NCBI RefSeq assembly: GCF_964355755.1
Contig: NC_092679.1
Coordinates: forward strand, 17,536,932-17,600,931
Length of the DNA: 64,000 bases
Direction: 5' to 3'
Origin: Antedon mediterranea
Taxonomy: Eukaryota > Echinodermata > Crinoidea > Comatulida > Antedonidae
Shown: one piece after another, positions 1 to 11,200 of the stretch
Position numbering within the stretch: the first letter of the stretch is position 1
Layout: the number at the start of each line of letters is the position of its first letter
Translations under genes and position numbers: made by a program
Notes under the pieces: generated by a model
The model's database searches: none
What the model was told of the DNA's origin: nothing
The model's input: only the letters and a program-made list of their open reading frames with translations

Positions 1-170
1 AATATTATAATACCCTCCATTGTTGTAACCTAAACAAACGTATATGTTCGATAGAATCGTCGGTATTTTATTAGATAACTATATTAAATTTGCTTTGTTA
101 CTTCATTGATATACAATAAATGTATGCAGTAGCATCAATAATTTATGAAATAAATTTGTACCAATTGTAG

Positions 171-3100
171 GCACACACTGATGAACTGTGGGGAATGGCC
201 ATTCACCCAACCCAGCCTTTGTTCCTCACCTGTGGACATGACAAGACAATTATAATGTGGGACAGTGAATCCCATCGACCATTATGGACCAAGACAATTG
301 AGGTATGTCTCAAGCTCTGTCTACACTATCAAACTTTATTTGACAAAAACAATGTGATGAGTCCATATATGGACATGATGATGTCATATCACCACCATAT
401 TAAGCATATCACTACCATATTTGGGCACTTTTTTTTCAAACTAGTTTGACGAATTGACAGAAAATAGCTTATGTATCCCATGTGACCATATAGTCTGTTC
501 TCTATGTATTTGAAAGAAACTAATACAGTAATGACCTTATAGTATGTGTTAAAATTACAATATTATCTTATATATTTTGCATTTGTAGGATTCTTGCCAG
601 TCTGCTCACTTCCATCCTTCTGGTGAGGTCTTTGCAATTGGAACCACCACAGGCCGTTGGATTGCATTTGATACACAGAGTAAAGACCTTGTCACTGTCC
701 ACACTGATGGCAATGAGCAACATGATATTGTCCGATATTCTCCAGGTATAATTATTTGCTTTTTTGAGAGGAACTTAGTGCAGTGGTCACTGTACAGCCT
801 AAAAATGTTATCTGTTTTTTATATTAACTATCTGTATATAATTCTTTACGCTAAACCATTTATGAATACATACGTGTGCGACGTTTTGACTTGTTTTCAA
901 CAAATCTTCATCTGGCAATGACTAGATGTTAGTGAAACGTCACACATGTATGTATTTATGAATGGTTTAATGTAAAGAATTATATACAGATAGCCTAAAA
1001 CTTATTAGGATTGTTTGTGGTTGAAAATGGATCTATTGCCATTGTCCCTACATGCATGTAAAAATTATGTATATACTTTACATCTGCAATCACAAAGTAT
1101 ATTTTCTTGTTTGTCTTTTCAGATGGAAACTACATTGCCATCGGTTCTCACGATAATTACATTTACGTCTACGCAGTCACCGAAAATGGCCGAAAATACA
1201 GCAAAGTAGGCAAGTGTAGCGGACACTCTAGCTACGTTACCCACTTAGATTGGTCAGCTGACTCGCAATGCCTTCAGAGTAATTCTGGAGATTACGAGAT
1301 TCTTTTCTGGACAGCATCCACCTGTAAACAAATCACTTCATCTTCATCGATGAAGGACACTGAGTGGGCAACGTTTACTTGTACTCTTGGATACCCAGTC
1401 ACAGGTGAGTGTAAAGCGCTGTCTACACTATCGAACTAGTTTGACTAAAAAGTGTCATGTGCCCAAATATGGTAGCGATATGCACAAATATGGTAGTGAT
1501 GTGACATCATCATGTCCATATATGGGCACATTACACACATATAAAGTTTGATAGTGTAGACCGAGCTAAACGACTATAAATTGAGATAGATAAACTACAT
1601 TGACCTTTTTCACATCTGTACTTGTAACCAGGTTTGATCTCCTGATTTATTACATGTTTTCATACACATATGCAAACCATGAGAAATCTTGGGAGAAAGC
1701 ATAGTTGCGCGCTGTTTGATTACTGTGATTGGTCAGTTTAATACCAGGGAAATACATGCTGCGCAGTAACTCGGGACATCTCGGAACAAAAATAGGCCTT
1801 TCATCGTTTCTTTTTTACAGGGACAATTTCCTGAAAATTGTCTTCACACTGAAGGCAAGGGTAGCATCAGTTGGGGACAGCCCCATGCAGGAAATTGATT
1901 GGGGGGTGGGGGAAATGTTTAAATGATACATACGTTTAAGTAACCACAAGCATCATTTTCAGGTACTGTGTCAGTATAATGTTGGCCACCAGGCTATTTT
2001 TAGTAAAGCAGTTTAAATCTTGATATAAAGTTTGCAGTACAACATAGTAAGGACTATCTAAGTATATTGAATTGTCCCCTGTCTGGTCACAGGACCAAAT
2101 CCTGGTATCAATGATTTAAAATATTCCTGCTCCTTGCATTTTAATGCATTACTCCATCATATCATGATAATAGTGTGAGTTACAATAGCTGTTTTCATAA
2201 GAATATGTTCTTACCTTAATGGACACATTTCATTTCATGTTCACTATATTAATTTGTTATTTTGTCTTTATCAGGAATTTGGCCTGAGGGTTCTGACGGA
2301 ACAGATATCAATTCAGTAGCTCGTTCCAACAATAGCAACATTTTAGCAACTGGTGATGATTTTGGAAAGGTTAAATTGTTTAAGTACCCTTCAAATAGAC
2401 CAAAGGTAATTAATACATTCATATCCTAAAAATATTATATAGTATTAATTAGTAGTAGTTTTTCAATCTTGACACAATTGTACAATTATCAGCATTAATT
2501 GTATTGAGCCTATTGTATAGTATGTACTTATGCTTTTTATGTTGTTTATTTAAAGATGTATTGTCCCTTTGAATAATTAAAAAAAAATTAAAAATTAAAT
2601 ATTTGGCTACTCTGTATGCATAATCATAAAACTTCCTTGTGATCTGTGTGAAAACACATTCTCAACTGGGACGAGTTGTAAACAATCCTAATTAGCATCA
2701 TGCATAATGCATACTCATGGTTTGAAATCTTTGTTTACTTTCGCTCATGACGATTTTTCAGGCGAAATGTAATCAAATTATTTTACCTGTTACGTAAACT
2801 TTTTGTTTTTGGCTCGAATTTTCTACTTAAAGTGAATAACTTTAATATTACTTTAATATGGCCAATTTAAATTTAGAATATTTTGACCTTCATTTTTTGT
2901 GTTTCAAAGGGCAATACATCTTACAAATAATTGTATTAAACAAATGATGTTTTGCAAACAATGAATAAAAAACAGTGAACAATGGTTTTTGTGTTGTGAA
3001 AAAGTTACTCATTGTTTTGTTTTTTTCTTCTGTATTTTTTTAGTCTGCTTCTAATGCATTCTCTGGCCATAGTTCTCACGTTACATCAGTGGATTTCTTC

Positions 3101-3175
3101 AAAGACGACTCCAAGCTTATTTCGACAGGGGGCAAGGATATGTCATGTATTCAATGGAAGATCGAGCCATTCTAA
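171..3175 (+). CDS. EML (echinoderm microtubule-associated protein-like) WD40 protein, C-terminal part
   Basis: EML proteins bind microtubules through an N-terminal region and carry two beta-propellers of WD40 repeats; this is the C-terminal propeller. Five exons are visible: 171-302, 589-745, 1123-1404, 2275-2405 and 3044-3175. All have GT-AG borders and compatible phases (0, 1, 1, 0), giving 277 residues to a TAA stop. Family signatures are HTDELWGMAIHP, the WD blade end TIIMWD, LQSNSGDYEILFW, WPEGSDGTDIN, TGDDFGKVKLFKYP and the terminal GGKDMSCIQWKI. The last blade closes right at the stop, as in EML1-4. The 5' exons lie outside the window, so which EML paralogue this is cannot be settled. 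Introns 1-3 carry short foldback elements, one starting only 9 bp after a splice donor. A poly(A) signal lies at 3491-3496. No frame break is seen, so it is probably functional. Confidence 0.95.
312..450. mobile_element. Foldback MITE, TCTGTCTACACTATC family, copy 1
   Basis: The left end reads AAGCTCTGTCTACACTATCA. The interior has the family motifs of 'ccatatttgggcac' and 'gatgtcatatcac', and the right side keeps CAAACTAGTTTGAC but lacks the outer terminal repeat. It sits in EML intron 1, 9 bp downstream of the splice donor. It is a non-autonomous, non-coding element. Confidence 0.7.
829..992. mobile_element. Foldback (inverted-repeat) element in EML intron 2
   Basis: The arms at 829-886 and 936-992 are near-perfect reverse complements. 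The outer ends read TATCTGTATATAATTC and its complement, around a roughly 50-bp loop. A short direct repeat AGCCTAAAA flanks it at 796-804 and 992-1000. It is non-coding and looks like a MITE unrelated to the TCTGTCTACAC family. Confidence 0.7.
1413..1567. mobile_element. Foldback MITE, TCTGTCTACACTATC family, copy 2
   Basis: This is an intact foldback with AAGCGCTGTCTACACTATCG at one end and the complementary TTTGATAGTGTAGACCGAGCT at the other. Internal motifs 'cccaaatatggtag' and 'gacatcatcatgtccatat' are shared with the other copies. It lies 8 bp after the splice donor of EML intron 3. Confidence 0.8.
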
Positions 3176-4654
3176 CCACATAACATGCCCCTCTGCTAGA
3201 ATCCAGCAGTCATTAGAAACAAAACCTAGAGAGGGCAGTATTTATAGTCTCAGAAGATTTAAGAATGCTTGCTTTGTTTCATGATGTTCGTTCTCAAACG
3301 CTGCCCTCTAGAGTAAAGATTTTGGTAACGCTTGTATTTAACGTAAAGTTGAATAACAAGATTTTACACTTGGTGGAGATGAATGGAATTCTTAAATGTG
3401 TTTTTGTCTGATATTTTGGCGTGTATTGTATTCTTTGCTAGGCTAACCAAATCAATACATGATTTGGTTATAAAACTATGGAGATGGTACAATAAAAATA
3501 TAAAAATAACTTTTTTTTAAATGGTGCATAGTATAAAGTTACTAATAAAATAATGAAAATATCTTTTAAATCTATAATTATAATATAATGCCAAAGTTGT
3601 ACACTTTAAAGAATTAATAACATTTCTACTAAGAACAAATTGAGCATTTTTGAACAAATTTATATTAGATAAAAGCATTTTAGATGTATTTTTTAACAAG
3701 TTTAAACAAAGAAACTATCATGCAAAAAAAACGAACAAACTATTCACCAAATAGTGATGGCGATCCGTTTCCCAAACGTATATTTCTGAACTAAAGAAAA
3801 CATGGGAAGCTTCAATTAATTTTTTTTTTACAGGGTAATTAGCAATTTAGTACAAAAACAGCTTTTAGATGTCCCTGTATAAGCTATTTCAAATTTTACC
3901 TAAAATGAATGAATTCACTAAAAAGAAAAAAAATTCAATTTATATTTTGCAAAATAATTGGCAAACTATGTTTAGTACCGTAGGATTTGTACAAGGTATC
4001 AGTAGACGATTTAAAAAAATGTATACATTTACAATTTTGTCAAATGCTTGCTTATGTTTTTATTTGGATAATTTAAAATTTATATTTATTTATGGCTAAT
4101 ATCTGACCCTTGACCCATAACAGTAAGCAACGAACAATTGTATACTTAAGTACAACAGTGTATAAAATGATACTGATTAATTATCAGAAATTGCTAAGTG
4201 ACTCGTGTAGTTAGTAAATTTTTAAGGACGATGAGTCGCATATGGTACTAGTTTACTTACATAATGCATGTTTATATAATATAGTGTTATAGATTTTCTA
4301 AAAGACAAACTGGTGATTTTTCTTTTTTTCTAGATATATATTTCAGGATATAACATTAATTAGTTTACTAGATTGTCTTTTCATACAAATGTCAACGTAC
4401 AGGAAATAATATCCTATTTGAAGCTAGAGTCTTTTGGCATGAATATAGATTTTCTCTATTCCGTAAAATGATTATAGAATAAATGCGACTACAGGCATAG
4501 CTTTTTTTATGGTGTTTATTATATTTATTAGATTATAATTTGAATATTTGTATTTAGTTTTCCATATAAATTCAGTTCCAGGTATTGATAGTGCATCGCA
4601 ATACTAATTCGTGATTATTGACTGCGAGGCTTATTCGTTTATGCCACTTATTTG
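3176..4654. other. EML 3' UTR and AT-rich intergenic DNA
   Basis: The first 0.3 kb is probably EML 3' UTR. The rest is AT-rich DNA with long A and T runs, and the open frames in it are short and compositionally biased. No gene, RNA or recognisable transposon was found up to the duplication breakpoint. Confidence 0.6.
3491..3496 (+). terminator. Poly(A) signal of the EML gene
   Basis: An AATAAA hexamer lies 316 bp after the EML stop codon, the first canonical hexamer downstream in the right orientation. Confidence 0.5.
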
Positions 4655-4675
4655 ATTGTGGCCTTATTAATTTGC

Positions 4676-5243
4676 ACCGTGGTACTTGTTCTACGCTGGT
4701 GGTGCTTCTTTGTTTGTGGTACTTATAGTATCATAGAACTTTGTAAAATTCTATTGTGCTTGTTTGTGGCACCGGCATTTCTTCGTTTGTCGCACTTCGT
4801 AACTTTTTTGCGCTTTCAGCGGCGTTTTGTCACGCTTCTTCGTTTGCGGCGCTTCTTCCTTTGCGTCGTTCCTTAGCTTTGTTTGCGGCACTGGCGTTTT
4901 TTCGTTTGTCGCACTTCTTCGTTTATGCCTATCTTTCGTTATAGTACTTATTCCATGGTTGCGATGTTTATTTGTTGCGATTCTTTGTTTCTGGTACATA
5001 TTCGATTGCGATTCTTCGTTTGTTGCGTTTCTTCAATGAATTATATTCGTGTTTGACGCTTCTTAGGTTCGTGTCTGGTATACATATTCGATTGCGATTC
5101 TTCGTTTGTTGCGTTTCTTCAATGAATTATATTCGTGTTTGACGCTTCTTAGGTCCGTGTCTGGTATACATATTCGATTGCGATTCTTCGTTTGTTGCGT
5201 TTCTTCAATGAATTATATTCGTGTTTGACGCTTCTTAGGTCCG
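4676..5243. repeat. Pyrimidine-rich degenerate repeat plus 82-bp minisatellite
   Basis: 4676-4990 is a degenerate array of TTCGTTTGTGGCACTTC-like units. It is followed by three near-identical 82-bp units beginning TGGTACATATTCGATTGCG or TGGTATACATATTCGATTGC at about 4995, 5078 and 5160, with a partial fourth near 5359. Several frames stay open by chance because of the repetition; I do not consider them genes. The array begins about 20 bp inside the proximal duplication breakpoint. Confidence 0.85.
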
Positions 5244-5873
5244 TTTCTGTTACTTATATTCATATTCATTTATTATCCAGAAAAATAAAAACAATAATAC
5301 AAAAAGCATAAATTACATAAAACAAAAACAAGCATAGAAAAACGCAGGACACTATCCTGGTATACATATTCGATTGCGATTCTTCGTTTGTTGCTTTTTA
5401 ATATTTGTTGCTGATATTTCCTCGTTGTTTTGTTACTTATTTGACTAACGGTTAAATCGACAAAAACAAAATAAAATAACGGAATATATACAATTGTTTT
5501 TCCTTTGTCCTTTCGTAAAGCTAAAGACATTAAAACGTCACAAGTCCTTTGGTGTAAAGTGTTATACAAATACATTTACAATAAAAACTCGATTAACGTA
5601 TATTACCTTGTCCAAACAATGTTGATTCAGACAACAAAAGCATAATATTCTTTATTACATAAATTAAATAATCAAGGATAAACATGCTTTTGTTCCGCTT
5701 CTTCTCGCATAGCAACCGTGGTCGTTCAATATAAAAAAGCTTTTAAAGAACGTTCGCATGAATGAATTCGCTCTTCCCTCCTGGTTCACACTGAGCCGAA
5801 TCCCGGTCCTAAGATTTGAGAAGAAAAAAAATGAAAATGGGTGTTACATACAGAATAGGAGCGTTCACACTAA

Positions 5874-6207
5874 AACTTGGTTCCTGCTAGGACGCACCGC
5901 AAGCACGTAAACGCAACGCAAGCGTGTTTAAGCGTGGTTCCCACACTAGCGACGCAACACAAGGACGTAACGCAAGTGAATTGACCAATCACAAGCGATG
6001 GCTTATTCGCTTGTGATTGCTAACTGTCTATAACTTCGCTTGTCATTGGTTAAAACGCTTGCGTTGCGTTTACGTCCTTGCGTTACGTTCTAGTGGGAAC
6101 CAAGCTTTACCAACGACAAGTGACAGTTCGAATAATCCATCGCTTGTGATTGGTCAACTCACATGCGTTGCGTCCTTGTGCTGCGTCTCTAGAGTGGGGA
6201 ACCAGAC
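5874..6207. mobile_element. Nested foldback MITEs, AAGCTTGGTTCCCACT family
   Basis: Terminal repeats ending in TAGTGGGAACCAAGCTT frame sub-terminal arrays of GACGCAACGCAAGGACGTAA and its complement. Inside are the paired motifs ACCAATCACAAGCGATGG and its complement. At least two elements overlap: an outer 5' end at 5874, an inner one at 5932-6108, and a further right half ending near 6207 (GGGGAACCAGAC). The distal part is missing from duplication copy 2. Confidence 0.75.
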
Positions 6208-6964
6208 ATTAGGTATACTGAATTCCGTACGTATAAGTTCGGATGCACGGATTTTGGAGCGATGGATTTCTTGAGATCAATTTTGTTTTTGAAATCGTAA
6301 GGTTTTCCCTCTGACCAATCAGCGTTTGTGCTGAAATTGTGACGGACTGTAACTTCCCTAACAGTAATTAATAATATATGAGTACGATTAAAATACATGA
6401 TAATAAAAAACGCAACAAGTATGTAACGTAAGCCTGACCTGGTTAGTAACAGGTTACTTGTTTGATCGAGACAATTGTTTGTCCGCCTATATTTTTACAA
6501 AAACGTATCCTGCTGTAGGCCTAAGAGGTGCAAATATTTGTACGTCTACTATCTGAAAGAAGGTGGAATAACAAATATTGTTCTACCGAATTGCTGTCTG
6601 CTGTAAAAGCACAAGAAAGTACTGTACATACATTAGGACTTCTGGGGTGTTTTTTTTTAAATAACATCCCGGACCTCAATATTGACTTTTTAAGGCGACC
6701 ACATGCACATGAACCAACAACGTAAGCGCCCGCAAAAAATGTGACCAATTACAAGTTTCTTGACGTTTTTACTTTATGCTTGGTTTATACTCTAGGACGC
6801 GTCGCAACGTAAGAAGGGCGCAAACAAGAATTGAAAAATCACAAGCGATATATACTGTCGTCATTGGTCACGTTGCGCTAACGTCCTTGCGTTGCGTCCT
6901 AGTGGAAACCAAGCTTTGTGCGTTGGATACCAAGTGTTAGCGAGGATGACACAATTAACTGTTA
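6166..6964. other. Segment present only in duplication copy 1 (799 bp)
   Basis: Copy 2 jumps from the base equivalent to 6165 to that of 6965 with only TT in between. The segment contains one complete foldback MITE and half of another, and no gene. A deletion in copy 2 with a 2-bp filler is the simplest reading; an insertion in copy 1 is less likely because the ends do not match element termini. Confidence 0.9.
6778..6915. mobile_element. Foldback MITE, AAGCTTGG family, unique to duplication copy 1
   Basis: The left end reads GCTTGGTTTATACTCTAGGAC and the right end GCGTCCTAGTGGAAACCAAGC, with the family GACGC-rich arms and a central ACAAGCGATAT / GTCATTGGTCA pair. It lies wholly in the 799-bp segment that copy 2 lacks. 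Confidence 0.7.
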
Positions 6965-7035
6965 GTGTTATAGATTTTAATTTTATACCTCGATGGGATA
7001 ATTTCATATTTTCGAGAACATGAAACAGCGGGCAT

Positions 7036-7372
7036 TGTAACGTTGTTTTGTAAGCCAGTCAAAACCATACACTAACATTCATTATTTGTTCTGGAAAGTA
7101 CGGTAAATTGAATAGTTCTATCTATTCTTATCCACCATACATAGTATTATTTTTAGACGATAGAGATTCAATTCAATTATTGTTAGTTTTGTGCCTTAGG
7201 TCCTGTAATGTTGTTTTGTAAGCCAGTCAAAGATCATACACTAACATTCATTATTTGTTGTGAAAAATACAGTAAATTGAATAGTTCAATATATCCTTAT
7301 CCACCATGCATTGTATTATTTTTAGACGATAGATTAAATTCAATTAATTGTTAGTTTTGTGCCTTTTGACAA
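7036..7372. repeat. Two tandem 170-bp units upstream of SPEC3 gene A1
   Basis: Units at 7036-7204 and 7206-7372 both run from TGTAA(C/T)GTTGTTTTGTAAGCC to TTGTTAGTTTTGTGCCTT, with roughly 10% divergence between them. They are non-coding and of unknown origin, about 0.9 kb upstream of the A1 start codon. Confidence 0.8.
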
Positions 7373-7900
7373 CAATATGTTATGCGTTGACGATTTATTA
7401 CAAGAGTGTTAACGAAACTTAATATTTTTGTTTACATATAATTTGAATGCAATAGAAACTGAAGATTTTGAAATGTTTTCAATTACTCTAAAATGTTCCT
7501 ACTACTAGCCTAGTACTAGTAGTTTGAATGCGATTTTTTGTATTGCATTTAAATAATGCAATTTTAAAATGATTACTGTTAAAAAATAATTACTGTAGTT
7601 ATTATAATTATGTTAAAAACAGTGAGTTATTGGTTGTTGATAGCGTGACTGACGCGCCGTAATTCGTTCCAAAAGTACGCGTTACCCCCATACGCGCGCG
7701 AACTATTCGTGCGATAGAACTTAATAACGTTAAATTTGCCAAATAAATTCATTCGGTCGCGGCCATATGCCTTTAAAAAAATCTGTAACCTGGAATTGAT
7801 AATACTGTTAGGCCTAGGCCTACATCATATTCAGAATCTTCCGCGTTATTAATTTTGTTTTTTCTATTTGAGGAGGAGAGCGCGTCACTTCCTCCATCAG

Positions 7901-7905
7901 CCAAT
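7901..7905 (+). promoter_or_regulatory. CCAAT box upstream of gene A1
   Basis: CCAAT occurs in a locally GC-richer stretch (CGCGTCACTTCCTCC just before it), 360 bp upstream of the A1 ATG. No TATA box in a convincing position was seen, so this is a candidate promoter region only. The duplicate is at 23866-23870. Confidence 0.3.
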
Positions 7906-8263
7906 GAATGAACTTGTACCAATAGCACCAACACCACTCAGTGTGTGAGGAGTCGCAACTGACAAGTGACAGTTCAACCAACATAACTTAGCCTACGTTA
8001 GCCTACTGGGTTTTCTAATGTTAGCGTAAACACAGTAGCTGTTTCCTTGGTTGCCTTAAGTTAAGGATTAAGACACCACGAAACTAACCGGTCATCACAG
8101 ACAAGCGTTGGGATCCTACGATATCTGGTGATCGACGATTTCTAGAATCTGGCGGACAGTAAATTGACTTTTTAAAAAACCGCTTTAGCTAAAGTTTTTG
8201 GAATAATTAACGCGAAATTAGGCCTAAGGAGTTTTATTTGTTAAAGCAGAGTTAAAATTGAAT

Positions 8264-11200
8264 ATGGCAGCACCTTATGGACAACCACCGCCTCAACAAG
8301 CGGGTGGTACTGTTACTACTGTTACGGTCGTACAAACGGAACAGAAACCTAATGCCTGCCGAGCCGCAATTCCCGCCATGCACATTGCGATGGCCGTTGT
8401 CTGTTTGATTTTCAACATATTCATTCCTGGATTTGGTAAGTATCTGGGCTTTATTAGGTATCTGTAGGCTATATTAATACCACACATGACATTCTTTGAA
8501 AGAAGGCGAAACATCGAACTTTTAGAAATAACTTTCTTTATTGTAACCTACTTAGGACCTAGGAGTACTTTATAATCGACAACTTTATTTATTCACGAAA
8601 TTATAAAATACAAAAGAAGAAAATATAAAACTCGTTCGCCATAAAATAAAGGTGTTCTCCCACAGGTTCGTCATAGGTAATATACAAATAATACAGTGTA
8701 TACAGTGTATATACATTCTCAATCAAAACTTATTAATATGAAACAATATTATTTCGATTAGGCCTAGGGCCTAGACTTGCTTTCTTACATTGATATGCCT
8801 AGGTAGGGCATAGGCCTAGACCACACTTTTTATTTGGAGAACCACTTTTTTTGGAGGGGGAGGGGGTGGGAGGAGGGGGGGGGGGTGGGAGGGGGGGGGG
8901 GTGGCGGGAAACAATCTGTACCTTAGTGGTGTCGGAGACAAAAGTTAGCTAGGCTAATTACTTGAAAGTAATGCATGATACATTTTATGGAAACCAGTTA
9001 ACTACACTGGATAACAAAATAAAGAAATAAATATGTAGACTTATAGGTAGGTTAAACAAAGTAAAAATGTAGATGTTGCTTTTCGTAGGATTTAAAAATA
9101 AAATAGAATTGTTAGCTGCGTTCTGCGCCTAGCTGAAATGACCCTTTAAAAGACATGGCACGTGGATTAGTCGCGCGAAAGGAAGAAGATAATTGATTCA
9201 ATTCAATTCAATTTCTTTATTGCTGCAAATGCCATCAAGGGCTAATATCCGCTTAAACATACTACATCATACAAACATAATTATACATATTTACATTTAA
9301 AATTTAAACACATAACAATTATAGTCATTACTACTGTAGTTATTATTATTTTTGATTATTGTAATTATTGTTATTATGATTATTGTTATTATTGATCTGA
9401 TCTATATTGCCTAATACTCCTATACTATTGTTTACCGTATACAAATTCGATTTTCTATAATAATAATTCATCAAGTACGCATAATAATTCTAATGCACAA
9501 TAATCGATTTAACGACTGAAAATTGTATCTTCTTCCAGTAGTATTGTATCTTGTATCTTGTATCTTGTATTGTAATTTTACGTTTTATGTTATTATTATT
9601 CATGCATATTCCCTCTCAGTCGCTGTGTTCGTCTGTTCTAACAATACTAAATATTGTGAATGCATAATTGTGTATTTTGCATGCAATGAGGTGGGGAAAA
9701 AAATACAGAATTTGAGTTAGTCGTGCGAAGAAATACATTTTCTTTACATTAGGCCTGATCCAAATATGGAATAATAATTAATGCCAAAATAAGTGCAGTA
9801 ATAAAAATGAATTATGACCGTAATGATGTTTTGTGCGGGTTTATCTTTTATGTATATCCAAGTACTTTTGTGATTGAAATTATCTCATCATAACATCATC
9901 AAAATCAAAATAAGATTTTAAAAAAAACAAGCTTTTTCAAATTTTATTCTAACGGTGATAGGTAACCTAACCATATACCTATTGTAATTTTTAAGCTCTG
10001 TCTACACTATCAAACTAACTTGACAATAAAAGTGTAATGTGCCCAAATATAGTAGTGATATGCTCAAATTTGGTAGTGCTATGACATCATGATCCATATG
10101 GGCACATCATTGTTTGTCGCATAAAGTAGACAGAGCTTTTATGTTTGTTTTTGTCGATGGGATACATGAACACTGTTGTTGCTTGGTAACTCATTATTTG
10201 GCATGGTTACTTGGTAACATAAATTAAATTATAAATGTTGTTTAAAATGTTACCATGATTACATATGAATTCAGTTAATACTCATTATGGAAATATTTCT
10301 ATGGGAAATTTAAATCATAATTTAAAATCGTACGGTAGATCGTTTAGGCCTATAATCATGGGACACGTATAGGCGGCCCCCTCCATGGAAGCTGCTGCGT
10401 ATTTGACGTCTGTTTTAAAGTTCAGATGCAGAAAAACACTACTTATCATACATTCTAATAAATATCGATTTATGTTTCCCTTGTTTCATAATTGTTGAGG
10501 TTTGTTCACGGAGTTTTTGGATAATTTATTGGGGATGGATGGGGCCGGTGTTGTAGGTTAAAATTCATATAATTTTGCGTACAAATAATATTGTAAATAA
10601 CGAGGCATTAAAACAATTATGAAAAATAAAGTATGGCAAGCATTTTTTATCACATTCGTATATATAAATGTTCTAGGGAGTCATCACTGTGGTAACCAGG
10701 TTAAACTACCTAGCTAAATGAAAAAAGAAGCTGAAAATAAAAATAAAAAACAAAGTACAGATAACATTTTCTAAATAATAGATAATACATGAGAAAAGGG
10801 GGTACCCCACTGGAAGCTTAAGCTTTAAAATGTGGGTCCAGGCAACATAGTTAAGTAAGGTAAGAAACATGTAAAAAACATGATAATGAACAAAAATGGC
10901 ATTTAACTTAACAAATGCCGTATAATTTAACTTAAAACAGATTATATTAATTAACTTAAACAATAATAGTAGAAACAAGGTATTCATTTAATTTGAACTT
11001 AAACAAGAGATAAAATTAATAATGTTGAGTTCTTCTGCTAGAGAATTCCATATTTTGGGTCCTTGAAAAGTTTGAAATTTTTAATAGCATAAATTTGCAA
11101 AATTCTGTATTTGATAATTAAGATATTTTTTTAAAAAAATGCACATTGGACAATACTAGCTATTAGCTAATTAACCTAATGGGTAATTTATCCACTATCT

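Noticed and set aside
1015-1209. 64-codon frame overlapping EML exon 3
   Set aside because: It is a wrong-frame shadow of the EML exon 1123-1404.
4200-4240. Hammerhead ribozyme core (GATGAG with GAAAC), looked for because Penelope-like elements often carry one
   Set aside because: GACGATGAGTCGC here lacks the CTGATGA start and a matching GAAAC with closing stems; no convincing core was found near the Penelope fragment either.
4652-5039. Overlapping open frames on both strands (70-82 codons) in the TTCGTTTG-rich stretch, repeated at 21420-21801
   Set aside because: They follow from a degenerate tandem repeat, have Phe/Leu/Arg-biased composition, overlap each other in several frames and match no family.
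8040-8075. X-box in the A1 proximal promoter (GGTTGCCTTAAGTTAAGG)
   Set aside because: The left half-site fits, but the right half does not match RGYAAC; too weak to call.
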